Source: Streptomonospora litoralis (lineage in GTDB: Bacteria > Actinomycetota > Actinomycetes > Streptosporangiales > Streptosporangiaceae). Taken from it: a stretch of 64,000 bases of DNA. This document shows, piece after piece, positions 28,218 to 37,393 of the stretch (positions are counted from its first letter, which is position 1; every line of letters begins with the position of its first letter). The stretch covers positions 305,101 to 369,100 of the forward strand of contig NZ_CP036455.1 of NCBI RefSeq assembly GCF_004323735.1, read 5' to 3'. The translations under genes and the position numbers were made by a program. The notes under the pieces were generated by a model, which worked only from the letters and a program-made list of their open reading frames with translations, had not been told where the DNA came from and did no database searches.

Positions 28218-28421
28218 TCACTCCGTGCGCTGGCTGGGGATACCGCCCAGCAGAGCGCGGACCTCGGTCTCGCGGTAGCGGCGGTGGCCACCCAGGGTCC
28301 GAATCGAGGTCAGCTTGCCCGCCTTAGCCCAGCGTGTGACGGTCTTGGGGTCCACGCGGAACATGGTGGCGACCTCGGCAGGGGTCAACAGGGGCTCCGC
28401 CTCGGGCGTGCGAGTCGACAT
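28218..28421 (-). CDS. bldC: BldC, small MerR-like developmental DNA-binding protein
   Basis: 67 residues, nearly all of it one winged HTH: LLTPAEVATMFRVDPKTVTRWAKAGKL, then IRTLGGHRRYRETEVRALL. This matches Streptomyces BldC in length and sequence. BldC binds DNA cooperatively as head-to-tail oligomers on direct repeats and delays the switch from vegetative growth to sporulation. Its presence supports a mycelial actinomycete. The ATG giving MSTRTPEAEP is the conserved start; the frame runs 24 codons further up without family similarity. Two palindromes lie 69-113 bases upstream of the start. Confidence 0.95.
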   Translation of the reverse strand: MSTRTPEAEPLLTPAEVATMFRVDPKTVTRWAKAGKLTSIRTLGGHRRYRETEVRALLGGIPSQRTE

Positions 28422-28489
28422 GTGTACGGCCTCTCCTCCTGGATCTGTGTGCCGATCCTGAGCCTTATCCTGGCACTTGGCCCGGATGT

Positions 28490-28534
28490 CCAATATTGCC
28501 CTCGTAGGTCTATATTGGCATCACCCGAGGTGAT
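28490..28534. promoter_or_regulatory. Paired inverted repeats upstream of bldC
   Basis: CCAATAT (28490-28496) and ATATTGG (28512-28518) are perfect complements. Directly beside them ATCACC-CGA-GGTGAT (28520-28534) is another perfect inverted repeat. The area is AT-rich for this genome and probably spans the bldC promoter. The cognate regulator is unknown. Confidence 0.4.
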
Positions 28535-29106
28535 TACGCGACCACTTACCGCGACTTTGTCGGATGGGAGGTCGCAAAGCCGCCCATGGGTCGCGTCACG
28601 CTGAGTGATTCTAGCGACACGTTTAGTGGCATGTGGCGTATTCGGTCAAAACTTCGTTCTCCGGCCCTGTTTTTCTCGATCCGGTGAACCGGAAGTGCTA
28701 CAGACGGTCGGCCTGAAACCCGTTCGCCGGTCTGCTGCGGGAACCGTCACTCAAGTCCTGGCCAGGTCTTTCACGGCTGCGGGCGGCGCGGACGAGGTAC
28801 GTGTCTTGTCTCATCGACGGCTCTCCTGTGTCACGTGCATCCTCGGCGTGGCCCGGCTTCCCGGTTACGCAGAGTGCGTTCGGTGACCGTCTCGACACAG
28901 TCTATGTCGATCTCTATGGACTGGTATGCCCATTTTCGACAAAGTTGATGCCAACTGTGACGCTCGTCCGGACATATCCGCCTGTCAGAACGCGTTAGAA
29001 CGACCGCGCTGAGTGAGAAACCTGGCCGCCAGGTTGGCGGTCGGCGTGGCGGACGAGCGCGGACAGCACGCGGCCGCCCCGCGGCGGGGTGGTGAAACCG
29101 TGACCC
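28535..29106. other. Gene-poor, lower-GC spacer upstream of bldC
   Basis: About 570 bases with relatively low GC and no frame with convincing codon use. A minus-strand frame at 28698-28898 gives a 66-residue charged peptide without recognisable features. No tRNA or known riboswitch was seen. A long leader or a small RNA cannot be excluded. Confidence 0.35.
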
Positions 29107-30018
29107 TCAGTTGGCGTGTTCGAGAGCCTGGATCTCTTTCCAGCGGCGGGTCACCCGCTGGTACATGGCGGTCGCCAACTCCTCCTGGCCGGTCTCCAGA
29201 CCGGTGAGCGCGGCCGACACCTCAGCCACCGAGTGGTCCTCGCGCAGCCGCCCGTCGTCGAGCAGGTCCACCAGACCGGCGTAGTCGAGCTCCAGCAGGG
29301 CGCGGGGGTGGGCCACCCCGGCCAGCCAGTCGTCCAGGCGCTCGGCCGACGACAGCGCCTCGCTCTCGCCCACGTGCTCCCGCAGCAGGCCCACAGCGCG
29401 CTCCAGGCGGCGGCGCGCCTCGGCCATCGGCGCGACGTACAGCAGCGTCCGCGGCGGGGCTTCCCGGCCCTCGCTCGGGTGGCGCAGCCGACCGCCGGCC
29501 GGGGCCTCCTGCCCGGAGGCGTGTGCCGGCTCCTCCTCGTCGCCCAGGACGAGGCAGCGCTCCTCGGCGTCGAAGGGCGCGAACCAGGCCAGCGGAACGG
29601 TCCAGGTGCTCGTCAGGATCTGCGTGCGCATCGGCTCGCCGCGCTCGCGCCAGGTCTCGAAGCGCGCTTCGGCCGCGGTCGCGACCGTCTCCGGCAGGAA
29701 AGCGGGACTCAACCGCGCAGGGGTTTCGGCGCGAAAGTCGCGCAGCCCGAGCCATGACCGCAACCGGGTCTGCCAGGGGCAGACGTAGACCTCGCCGCCC
29801 TGGCGGCGCACGTAGGCGTCGCCGCTCTCGCGTTCGGGGACGGGAATGGGCGGGGTGGCCATCAGGCGGCGCAGGCTTTCGGCGTGCTCGGCCGACACCG
29901 CGTCGCGTCGCCGGGGCCGCCGCGACGACGCGGCGTAAGCCCTCCAGTAGGCCTTTTCGCGGTTGGAGAACGCGACGAGCGGCTGGTAGACGCGTAGATA
30001 GGCGGTGTACGGCAGCAC
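29107..30018 (-). CDS. Conserved actinobacterial protein of unknown function
   Basis: 303 residues from the GTG giving VLPYTAYLRVYQPL, which reads like a true N-terminus; the longer frame upstream is basic and unlike it. No signal peptide or membrane segment. Stretches that look conserved are LVAFSNREKAYWRAYA, GEVYVCPWQTRLRSWLGL and RTQILTSTWTVPLAWFAPF, then a helical C-terminal half with ERLDDWLAGVAHPRALLELDYAGLV. I recall similar unnamed proteins near purine genes in other actinomycetes, but no function can be offered. A Pro/Gly-rich acidic linker (about 170-210) separates the two halves. Confidence 0.65.
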   Translation of the reverse strand: MLPYTAYLRVYQPLVAFSNREKAYWRAYAASSRRPRRRDAVSAEHAESLRRLMATPPIPVPERESGDAYVRRQGGEVYVCPWQTRLRSWLGLRDFRAETPARLSPAFLPETVATAAEARFETWRERGEPMRTQILTSTWTVPLAWFAPFDAEERCLVLGDEEEPAHASGQEAPAGGRLRHPSEGREAPPRTLLYVAPMAEARRRLERAVGLLREHVGESEALSSAERLDDWLAGVAHPRALLELDYAGLVDLLDDGRLREDHSVAEVSAALTGLETGQEELATAMYQRVTRRWKEIQALEHAN

Positions 30019-30447
30019 GCACGCATCGTGGCACAGATCCCGGTCGGCGGCACGCGAGTGCCCGGTGCCGGCGGCCGTCGGCACCGGATCGGGTAATCGC
30101 CTCCGATCGAACCCCGCGGACGCCGGGAAGGCCGTTCCCGAGGACGGTGCCGCCCCGCTGACCGCCCGCCGGAGCGGCGCGAGCGGCGGCGGCACCGCCG
30201 GTGCCGGTCTTCCACCGCCGTCCGCCGAGGTGGCGCACCGCGGCGCGCGGTCCCACCCGCTCCGCCCGCCTCATCAGGCGGCTGTTAGCCGCGGGCGGCG
30301 TAGGCAGGTCGGGTCCAAACCGGGTACGGTTGTATCCGTACGTAAGCTGGCGCCTGTCGTCAGTGCGGTGACGGCCGTCAGCCCGGCATTGCGGTTTTGC
30401 TAGTGATCTGGGGTTTGTCCGAACCCAATCGTTGAGGGGGTCGAGCC
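30019..30447. other. Divergent promoter spacer before the DUF3073 gene
   Basis: Gene-free. GTACGG (30324-30329) and CCGTAC (30336-30341) form a 6-bp inverted repeat with a 6-base spacer and could be an operator for the DUF3073 gene 107 bases downstream. No other site was recognised. Confidence 0.4.
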
Positions 30448-30708
30448 ATGGGGCGCGGCCGAGCCAAGGCCAAGCAGCAGAAGGTCGCTCGGAGGCTGAA
30501 GTACAACTCCGGCCATACCGACCTCGATCAGCTGCGGTCAGAGCTGGGTGTCGCTGAGGATGACGGTACTGCGGCGGATTCTCCGGAGCAGCCGGCAGAC
30601 CCTTACGACGACCTGGTCGACCGTTATGCGGATCTCGCAGACGAGTACCAGAGCGGCGACGAACCGGCGGAGGAGAGCACGTCCGATCGCTCGGACAGCC
30701 TTCGCTGA
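30448..30708 (+). CDS. DUF3073 protein
   Basis: 86 residues. MGRGRAKAKQQKVARRLKYN is the invariant start of DUF3073, a short protein found throughout actinobacteria, followed here by an acidic tail (DDLVDRYADLADEYQSG). The basic head and acidic tail suggest a nucleic-acid- or ribosome-associated protein, but its role is not known. The ATG follows GAGGGGG at about eight bases. It converges on purM over 396 bases with a terminator between them. Confidence 0.93.
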   Translation: MGRGRAKAKQQKVARRLKYNSGHTDLDQLRSELGVAEDDGTAADSPEQPADPYDDLVDRYADLADEYQSGDEPAEESTSDRSDSLR

Positions 30709-31038
30709 TCCGCCGTTCCGGTGCGCGGGCAGCCCGCGCCGTCTGCGTGACCGGGTCGGGGACGCCCGCTGCTGTGCCGAATCCATCCGATCGCTGCCAC
30801 CCCCGCGTGGGTGGTGCCCACCGCCGCAGAGCATGCGGTGAGACCCGGGCCCCGCTGCGCGATCCGTCGCCGATTCCGCGCAGCAGGGGTGCGCGACTCC
30901 GCCGCCCGGCGGTCCGTGGAACAGGAGCCGGTGGGAACCCGCGAGGGAGTACCGCTTTCGAGTGGGGCTGCCGCCGGAGGCGACCCACGTAGTCGCGGGG
31001 AGGCGGCCCGACGCACGAGTCGGGACAACCGAACATCC
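30709..31038. other. Spacer after the DUF3073 gene
   Basis: No gene or repeat recognised; this is one of the long convergent spacers that does not carry the dispersed repeat seen at 17754, 26440 and 53330. Confidence 0.35.
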
Positions 31039-31078
31039 ACAGCCGGTTCGCGCCGCTTCGGTGGCGCGAACCGGCTGT
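31039..31078 (+). terminator. Rho-independent terminator between DUF3073 and purM
   Basis: A perfect 16-bp stem: ACAGCCGGTTCGCGCC (31039-31054) pairs with 31063-31078 over an 8-base loop, followed on the plus strand by TTTTCG. The stem alone may also stop purM transcription from the other side. Confidence 0.8.
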
Positions 31079-31104
31079 TTTCGCGCCCGTGCGCCGCCGC
31101 GGCC

Positions 31105-32160
31105 TCAGGCATGGGCCCCTTCCAGGAGCGCTTGGCCGGTTCCGGATGTGATCGATCCCGCGTTCCAGGCGGCCACCCCGCGCTCGGCGAGCAGCGTGAG
31201 TGCCGGCTGCACGGAATCGGACGGCACGATCGCCGCCATGCCGACACCCATGTTGAACGTGGCCTCCATGTCCGCCTGCGCCACCGAGCCGCGCTCGGCG
31301 ACGAAGGAGAACACCGGCTGCGGCGTCCACGTCGCCCGGTCGACGACGGCGTCGAGCCCCTCGGGCAGCGACCGGGCCAGGTTGGCCGCCAGCCCGCCGC
31401 CGGTGATGTGGGCGAAGGCGTGCACCTCGGTGCCGCGGGCGAGGGCGAGGCAGTCGGCGGCGTAGACCCGCGTGGGCGTGAGGAGAGCTTCGCCGAGGGC
31501 GGTGCCGAGCTCGGGCACGTGGGCGTCGAGCCGCAGGCCGGACTCGTCGACGACCCGGCGCACCAGCGAGTACCCGTTGGAGTGCAGACCCGAGGAGGCC
31601 ATCGCGATCACCCGGTCGCCCTCGGACACCCGCTGCGGCCCCAGGAGGGCGTCCTCCTCGACGATGCCGGTGCCGGCTCCGGCCAGGTCGTACTCGTCGG
31701 GTGCCATGACGCCGGGATGCTCCGCAGTCTCGCCGCCGATGAGCGCGCATCCGGCCTGGCGGCAGCCTTCGGCGATACCCGCCACCAGGTCGGCGATCCG
31801 CTCGGGCACGACCTTGCCGCAGGCGATGTAGTCGGTCATGAACAGCGGCTCGGCGCCGCAGACGACGAGGTCGTCGACCACCATGCCGACCAGGTCCAGA
31901 CCGATGGTGTCGTGGCGGTCGCAGCGCTGGGCGATGAGCGCCTTCGTCCCGACACCGTCGGTGGAGGTGGCCAGCAGCGGCGACCGGTACTCGGCCGTGT
32001 TCAGCCGGAACAGCCCGGCGAAGCCGCTGGGGTCGGCGACCTGCTCCGGACGGCGGGTGCGCGCGACGTGCTCCTTCATCATCGCCACGGCGCGGTCGCC
32101 GGCGGCGATGTCGACACCGGCGGCGGCGTAGGCCGGTGTGGTGTTGGCAGCCTCTGCCAC
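31105..32160 (-). CDS. purM: Phosphoribosylformylglycinamidine cyclo-ligase (AIR synthetase)
   Basis: 351 residues, standard length. The N-terminal YAAAGVDIAAGDRAV is the PurM opening (Y..AGVD), followed by TDGVGTKALIA, DLVGMVVDDLVVCGAEPLFMTDYIACGK and IGGETAEHPGVM, then SSGLHSNGYSLVR and HITGGGLAANLARSLP. It makes aminoimidazole ribonucleotide from FGAM with ATP in purine synthesis. The GTG start has GAGAGG six bases upstream. It follows purF by 104 bases on the same strand, as in many actinomycetes. Confidence 0.96.
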   Translation of the reverse strand: MAEAANTTPAYAAAGVDIAAGDRAVAMMKEHVARTRRPEQVADPSGFAGLFRLNTAEYRSPLLATSTDGVGTKALIAQRCDRHDTIGLDLVGMVVDDLVVCGAEPLFMTDYIACGKVVPERIADLVAGIAEGCRQAGCALIGGETAEHPGVMAPDEYDLAGAGTGIVEEDALLGPQRVSEGDRVIAMASSGLHSNGYSLVRRVVDESGLRLDAHVPELGTALGEALLTPTRVYAADCLALARGTEVHAFAHITGGGLAANLARSLPEGLDAVVDRATWTPQPVFSFVAERGSVAQADMEATFNMGVGMAAIVPSDSVQPALTLLAERGVAAWNAGSITSGTGQALLEGAHA

Positions 32161-32264
32161 GCGATACCTCTCAGCTGTTCGCAGTCGGATGGGCCCGGAC
32201 GCGCTCGCGGCAGTCGGACCGGTACTTCGCGGGTGCCGCGGCCGCGGTGCGGCGGGAAGGCGGC

Positions 32265-33743
32265 TCAGCGCTGCGCGCGTCCCGCCAGAGGCCGCTCGGT
32301 GGCGTTGCCGCCGGAGGTCTCCAGCAGGTACTTGCCGCGCGAATCCTCGTCGACCTCGATGGGGTAGACACCGTCGAAGCAGGCGCGGCACAGCCGGTTC
32401 TTCGGCACCTCCGTGGCCTCGACCAGCTCGTCCAGGTCGATGAAGGCCAGCGAGTCCGCGCCGATCGAGGCGCGGATCTCCTCGGTGGTGAGGTTGCCCG
32501 CCGCCAGTTCCGCCTTGGTGGCGAAGTCCACGCCGTAGTAGCAGGGCCACATGACCGGCGGGCTGGAGATGCGGACGTGCACCTCGGCGGCACCGGCCTC
32601 GCGGAGCATGCGCACCAGCGCCCGCTGGGTGTTGCCGCGCACGATGGAGTCGTCGACGACGACCAGCCGGCGCCCCGCGATGACCTCGCGCAGCGGGTTC
32701 AGCTTGAGCCGGATGCCCAGCTGGCGCAGAGTCTGGCTGGGCTGGATGAACGTGCGGCCCACGTAGGAGTTCTTCACCAGGCCCTGGGCGAAGGGGATGC
32801 CGCTGCCGTCGGCGTAGCCGACCGCGGCCGGCGTGCCGGACTCGGGTACCGGGATCACCAGGTCGGCGTCGGCGGGGTGCTGCTTGGCAAGGCGGCGGCC
32901 GACCTCGGCGCGGCTGGAGTTGACGTTGCGCCCGGCGATGGTGGTGTCGGGCCGGGCGAGGTAGACGTACTCGAACAGGCAGCCCTTGGGCTCGGCGGGC
33001 GCGAAGCGCATCGAGCGGACCCCGCGCTCGTCGACCGTGATCAGCTCGCCGGGCTCGATCTCGCGCTCGTAGGTGGCGCCGACGATGTCCAGCGCCGCGG
33101 TCTCACTGGCGACCGCCCAGCCGTTCTCCAGCCGGCCCAGCACGAACGGCCGGATGCCCTGGGGGTCGCGGGCGGCGTACAGCGTGGTCTCGTCCATGAA
33201 GGCGAGCGAGTAGGCGCCCCGCACCTTCGGCAGCAGCTCCATGGCCGCTTCCTCGGTGCTGCGGTCGGGGTTGTCGGCGAGCAGCCCGGTGAGGACCTCG
33301 GTGTCGGTGGTGGCCCCCCGGCGCTCGTCGGGCAGCATGCGGGCGAGTTCGGGAGTGTTGATCAGATTCCCGTTGTGCCCCAGCGCCAGGCCGCCCTCGC
33401 GCGCGCTGTAGAACGTCGGCTGTGCGTTCTCCCATACCGGCGAGCCGGTGGTGGAGTAGCGGCAGTGGCCGATGGCCAGATGCCCCTGCAGGGAGTCGAG
33501 GGTCGCCTCGTTGAAGACCTGGGAGACCAGTCCCATGTCCTTGTAGACGAGGATGCGCTCGCCGTCGCTGAGCGCGATTCCCGCGGACTCCTGTCCGCGG
33601 TGCTGCAATGCGTAGAGGCCGAAATAGGTGAGCTTGCTGACTTCTTCGCCGGGAGCCCAGACCCCGAAGACCCCGCAAGCGTCCTGAGGTGCGCGCTCCT
33701 GCGGGTCGAGGTCCGTGGTGAGCCGGCCGTCGGGTTGCGCCAC
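32265..33743 (-). CDS. purF: Amidophosphoribosyltransferase
   Basis: 492 residues. The glutaminase nucleophile is the Cys of DACGVFGVWAPG (Cys23), preceded by a propeptide that must be cleaved. Other landmarks: LQHRGQESAGIA, GHNGNLIN, RDPQGIRPFVLG, and the PRPP-binding loop VVVDDSIVRGNTQR. Cysteines compatible with the Bacillus-type 4Fe-4S cluster occur at PKGCLFEYVYLARPD, MWPCYYGVDF and LCRACFDGVYP. It catalyses the first step of purine synthesis. The GTG start lies five bases after the stop of the SCP-like gene, so the two are translationally close. Confidence 0.96.
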   Translation of the reverse strand: MAQPDGRLTTDLDPQERAPQDACGVFGVWAPGEEVSKLTYFGLYALQHRGQESAGIALSDGERILVYKDMGLVSQVFNEATLDSLQGHLAIGHCRYSTTGSPVWENAQPTFYSAREGGLALGHNGNLINTPELARMLPDERRGATTDTEVLTGLLADNPDRSTEEAAMELLPKVRGAYSLAFMDETTLYAARDPQGIRPFVLGRLENGWAVASETAALDIVGATYEREIEPGELITVDERGVRSMRFAPAEPKGCLFEYVYLARPDTTIAGRNVNSSRAEVGRRLAKQHPADADLVIPVPESGTPAAVGYADGSGIPFAQGLVKNSYVGRTFIQPSQTLRQLGIRLKLNPLREVIAGRRLVVVDDSIVRGNTQRALVRMLREAGAAEVHVRISSPPVMWPCYYGVDFATKAELAAGNLTTEEIRASIGADSLAFIDLDELVEATEVPKNRLCRACFDGVYPIEVDEDSRGKYLLETSGGNATERPLAGRAQR

Positions 33744-33748
33744 GCTCC

Positions 33749-34255
33749 TCAGCTTAGTCGCTGTTCATCGGGGCCGTGTCCACCGGGCCGCGCGGGAGGC
33801 CACAACGGGAGCAGGCGGGAGAGGTCGGCGCGGGTGCCGCCGGCGGCGACGGAGCCCGCCGCGAGGGCGTCCTCCCAGGTCGTCGTGCCCACGGCGAGGG
33901 CGAGCCACGTCAGCGGGTCGGTCTCGACGACTCCGGGCGGCGTGCCGCGGGTGTGGCGCGGTCCCTCGACCACCTGCACCGCTCCGTGCGGCGGGACCCG
34001 CACCTCCAGGCTGTGTCCGGGGGCGCGCTCGGCGAGCTCGGCCAGCGTGCCGCGCACAGCCGCCTTGACGGCGGAGCGCTTGGGTGCGGCGCCCGCGTCA
34101 CCGGCGCGCAGCACGGCCTCGGCGCAGGCGCCGAGCACCGGCGAGGGGCGGTCGGGGCCGGTGTAGGGCGGCTCGTCCAGCGCGGCGAGCTGGGCGTCGA
34201 GCGCCGTACGCAGGGCGGCGTGGCGGCGCTGCGCGGCAGTGGGCTTGGCGGGCAT
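33749..34255 (-). CDS. Sterol-carrier-family-like protein upstream of purF
   Basis: About 168 residues. The end has [41 protein letters not shown], quoted across the SCP2-like fold's strands and helix, then [25 protein letters not shown], which resembles the hydrophobic-ligand domain called sterol carrier family in actinobacterial annotations. The same gene commonly precedes purF in Streptomyces. The function is unknown; no lipid substrate can be assigned. The start is unsure: ATGs at 34255 and 34267 are both possible, with weak ribosome-binding sites. Confidence 0.65.
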   Translation of the reverse strand: MPAKPTAAQRRHAALRTALDAQLAALDEPPYTGPDRPSPVLGACAEAVLRAGDAGAAPKRSAVKAAVRGTLAELAERAPGHSLEVRVPPHGAVQVVEGPRHTRGTPPGVVETDPLTWLALAVGTTTWEDALAAGSVAAGGTRADLSRLLPLWPPARPGGHGPDEQRLS

Positions 34256-34267
34256 GCCTTCGAGCAT

Positions 34268-34772
34268 AGACAGGCGCGCCCCTCCGAGTGCGCCTGGAAC
34301 GCAGCCCGCTTCACCGCGTGCCGCGGCGCGTCGGTCGGCTCCGATCGGGGGCAATGCGTGCGAAAGCTTGCCGAATCCCCACGACCCGGGGAAACTGTCG
34401 GTCGGGGGAAAACATGTCGACCGGGACATGAACACATCGTTCTCCAGCGGTGACGCCAGGCGCGTCGCGGCAGGTGTGCGGCGTGTTCTACTGTGATTCG
34501 CGTCCCGTTCGCGAAGTTCTCTCCCGCGGTATCCGCGACCGGAACCGCCTTCGGTGCAGGGGTGCCGGCCGAGGCGGCAAGGATAGGATGAATGCTCCGC
34601 TACGTCGGCTTTCGCAGCCGCCGGCGCAGTCCAACCGAACAAGGAGTGATGTCGCCCCCGAGCGCGGTACGGGGGTGCGGCGCGGTCACGCCTGAAGAGT
34701 AGTTGTGACCATTTTGCCGGTTTAGTGCCCATAACATCCCTGAGGACGATCACCGCACTTCGGGAGATAGAT
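34268..34772. other. Divergent promoter spacer before the DUF47-Pit operon
   Basis: No gene. CATGTC (34413-34418) and GACATG (34425-34430) make a 6-bp inverted repeat that could be an operator. No PHO-box-like 11-base repeats were found on the Pit side. Confidence 0.4.
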
Positions 34773-35390
34773 GTGCGTCTGCGCCTGACCCCGCGTGATG
34801 ACAGCTACTTCGAGATGTTCGCCGACTCCGCGAACAACCTCGTCATCGCGGCGCGCCTGCTGGTGGAGCTCATCAGCGAAGGCGCCGATCGTGATGCCAT
34901 CGCAGAGAAGATGCACGCCTGCGAGCACGCCGGCGACGAGCGGACCCACGCGATCATGCGGAGACTCAACGAGAGCTTCGTGACTCCCTTCGACCGCGAG
35001 GACATCTACCGCCTGGCGTCCTCGCTCGACGACGTCATGGACTCCATGGACGCGGCGGTCGACCTGGTCGGTCTCTACGGCCTCGACCGCCTCCCCAAGG
35101 GCATCATCGACCAGATCGAGGTGCTGGAACGGGCGGCGGAGCTCACCGCCGAGGCGATGCCGAGGCTGCGTTCCATGAAGGACCTCACCCGGTACTGGAT
35201 CGAGATCAACCAACTGGAGAACCAGGCCGACCAGATCTACCGCCGCCTGCTCGCCCACCTGTTCAGCGGAGAGTACGACGCCCTCACCGTGCTCAAACTG
35301 AAGGACGTCATCGAGGAGCTGGAGACCGCCGCCGATGCATTCGAACACGTCGCCAACACGGTCGAGAGCATCGCGGTGAAGGAATCCTGA
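34773..35390 (+). CDS. DUF47 (PhoU-like) partner of the Pit phosphate transporter
   Basis: 205 residues, all helical, starting [20 protein letters not shown], the conserved start of DUF47 proteins. PhoU-like E/D-rich metal-binding motifs appear as EHAGDERTH and ENQADQIYR. These proteins accompany Pit carriers and are thought to regulate them. The GTG at 34773 has GGGAGA about five bases upstream; the frame continues 16 codons up but without similarity. The Pit gene starts 30 bases after the stop. Confidence 0.9.
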   Translation: MRLRLTPRDDSYFEMFADSANNLVIAARLLVELISEGADRDAIAEKMHACEHAGDERTHAIMRRLNESFVTPFDREDIYRLASSLDDVMDSMDAAVDLVGLYGLDRLPKGIIDQIEVLERAAELTAEAMPRLRSMKDLTRYWIEINQLENQADQIYRRLLAHLFSGEYDALTVLKLKDVIEELETAADAFEHVANTVESIAVKES

Positions 35391-35420
35391 CCCCCGCCGC
35401 TTTCATCGTTTGGCTCCGAC

Positions 35421-36425
35421 GTGCCCCTCGAAACACTGTCACTGAGCGCCGTGCTGGTCGCCGCCCTGGTGTTCGGCTACACCAACGGCTTCCACGACGC
35501 CCCCAACTCGCTGGCGACGGCCATCTCCACCCGCGCGCTGGGGCCCCGCGCCGCCGTGATCATGGCGGCGAGTATGAACGTCATCGGCGCCCTCCTCGGC
35601 GAGGGCGTCGCCCGCACCATCAGCCGCGACATCATCAACCCGCCGGAGGGCCCCAGCGGGCTGGCCGTGCTGCTGGCGGCGCTGATCGGGGCCATCGCCT
35701 GGAACGTCGCCACCTGGTACAAGGGGATGCCCTCGTCCTCCTCCCATGCCCTGGTCGGCGGGATGGTCGGGGCGGCGCTGGCCTCGACCACCACCGTGCA
35801 GTGGCGCGGTGTGGCCGTCGACTTCGCGCTGCCGATGCTGGTGTCCCCGCTCATCGGGGGGCTGCTCGGCTTCTTCGCCATGGTGGCCATCCTGTGGCTG
35901 TTCCGCAGGACCAACGTGCGCCGGATGACCCGCGGGTTCAAGATCGCGCAGAGCGCCTCCGCGGCCGCCATGGCGCTGGGCCACGGCCTGCAGGACGCGC
36001 AGAAGACCATGGGCGTCATCGTGCTCGCGCTGATCGCCTCCGGCTACCAGAGCTCCTACGACGTCCCGATGTGGACCGTGTTCGCCGCGGCCGGCGCCAT
36101 GGCGCTGGGCACGCTGACCGGCGGCTGGCGCATCATGCGGACCCTGGGCCGGCGGGTGATCCAACTGGACGCGCCGCGCGGATTCGCCGCTGAGAGCACG
36201 GTCGCCGCGGTGTCGTACGCGACCTCGTTCATCTGGGAGGTGCCCATCTCCAACACGCACATGATCACCTCGGCGATCGTGGGCGTGGGCGCCACCCGCC
36301 GCCTCTCGGCGGTGCGCTGGGGAGTGGCGGGCAACATCCTGGCCGTCTGGCTGGCCACCGTGCCGGGAGCGGCGGTGGTCTCCGCCGCGGCCTACGTGCT
36401 GGTCAGCACCGCGCTGCCGACCTGA
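35421..36425 (+). CDS. Inorganic phosphate transporter, PiT family
   Basis: 334 residues with about ten hydrophobic segments. PiT signatures are present twice, as expected for the duplicated fold: FGYTNGFHDAPNSLATAISTRAL near the start and SFIWEVPISNTHMITSAIVGVG near the end, plus the SSSHALVGGMVGAAL loop. These carriers take up phosphate, probably as a metal-phosphate complex, with low affinity and driven by the proton gradient. It is coupled to the DUF47 gene and converges on pstB, so low- and high-affinity phosphate uptake lie tail to tail. The GTG start lacks a strong ribosome-binding site. Confidence 0.93.
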   Translation: MPLETLSLSAVLVAALVFGYTNGFHDAPNSLATAISTRALGPRAAVIMAASMNVIGALLGEGVARTISRDIINPPEGPSGLAVLLAALIGAIAWNVATWYKGMPSSSSHALVGGMVGAALASTTTVQWRGVAVDFALPMLVSPLIGGLLGFFAMVAILWLFRRTNVRRMTRGFKIAQSASAAAMALGHGLQDAQKTMGVIVLALIASGYQSSYDVPMWTVFAAAGAMALGTLTGGWRIMRTLGRRVIQLDAPRGFAAESTVAAVSYATSFIWEVPISNTHMITSAIVGVGATRRLSAVRWGVAGNILAVWLATVPGAAVVSAAAYVLVSTALPT

Positions 36426-36500
36426 TCCGCGGCCCTCGCCGCCGCCGGCCGCCGCCGGCCGCAGGCGGACGCCGACTCCGACGCAGACGTGAAAGACGAA

Positions 36501-36540
36501 AGCGGGCGCCGGCGGAGTCTCCGCTCCGCCGGCGCCCGCT
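36501..36540. terminator. Bidirectional hairpin between pit and pstB
   Basis: A perfect 17-bp stem: AGCGGGCGCCGGCGGAG (36501-36517) pairs with 36524-36540, loop TCTCCG. It lies between two convergent phosphate-uptake operons and ends 22 bases from the pstB stop. Confidence 0.75.
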
Positions 36541-36561
36541 CGCCGCTTGTTCGGACCGCGA

Positions 36562-37341
36562 TCAGCCGAACCGGCCGGTGATGTAGTTCTCCGTCTCCTT
36601 CTTGTCGGGCTTGGTGAAGATCTTGTTGGTCTCACCCATCTCGATGAGCCGCCCCGGCTCACCGGTGCCCGCGAGGTTGAAGAACGCCGTGCGATCGCTG
36701 ACGCGCGCCGCCTGCTGCATGTTGTGCGTAACGATCACGATGGTGTAGTTCTCCTTGAGCTTGGCGATCAGGTCCTCGATCGCCAGCGTGGAGATGGGGT
36801 CCAGCGCCGAGCAGGGCTCGTCCATCAGCAGCACCGCCGGCTCCACCGCGGTGGCGCGGGCGATGCACAGGCGCTGCTGCTGACCGCCGGAGAGGCTCGC
36901 TCCCGGCTTGTTCAGCCGGTCCTTGACCTCTTCCCAGAGGTTGGCGTCGCGCAGCGACCGCTCGACGATCTCGTCGGCGCGGCGCTTGTTCATCCGCTGG
37001 TTGTTGAGCTTGGCCCCGGCGATGACGTTGTCGTAGATGGTCATCGTCGGGAACGGGTTGGCGCGCTGGAAGACCATGCCGATCTCCCGGCGCACGGCTA
37101 CGGGGTCGACCGAGGGGTCGTAGACGTCGAGGTTGTCGAGCATGACCTTGCCCTTGACACGGGCGCCCGGCGTGACCTCGTGCATGCGGTTGAGGGTGCG
37201 CAGGAACGTCGACTTGCCGCAGCCGGACGAGCCGATGAAGGCGGTCACCGAGCGGGGCTCGACGGTCATTGTCACGTCCTCGACCGCCTTGAAGTCGCCG
37301 TAAAAGACGTTCAGGTCGGAGACGTCGATTCGCTTGGCCAC
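36562..37341 (-). CDS. pstB: Phosphate ABC transporter ATP-binding protein
   Basis: 259 residues. Walker [10 protein letters not shown] (about 37-45), Q-loop in [14 protein letters not shown] signature LSGGQQQRL, Walker [14 protein letters not shown] and the H-loop [32 protein letters not shown] at the start and the [11 protein letters not shown]...[13 protein letters not shown] ending are typical of PstB. It energises high-affinity phosphate import by PstSCA and interacts with phosphate signalling. It is the last gene of the operon. Confidence 0.97.
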   Translation of the reverse strand: MAKRIDVSDLNVFYGDFKAVEDVTMTVEPRSVTAFIGSSGCGKSTFLRTLNRMHEVTPGARVKGKVMLDNLDVYDPSVDPVAVRREIGMVFQRANPFPTMTIYDNVIAGAKLNNQRMNKRRADEIVERSLRDANLWEEVKDRLNKPGASLSGGQQQRLCIARATAVEPAVLLMDEPCSALDPISTLAIEDLIAKLKENYTIVIVTHNMQQAARVSDRTAFFNLAGTGEPGRLIEMGETNKIFTKPDKKETENYITGRFG

Positions 37342-37393
37342 TGGATGTCCTCAGGTGATTCAGGGTTGACGTGCTGGTCGAGTCGGTGGCGGC

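Noticed and set aside
28698-28898. Possible small gene upstream of bldC on the minus strand
   Set aside because: The 66-residue product has no recognisable feature and no good ribosome-binding site; kept only as a spacer note.
34725-34772. Longer N-terminus for the DUF47 protein
   Set aside because: The extra 16 residues are not family-like and the ribosome-binding site fits the GTG at 34773.
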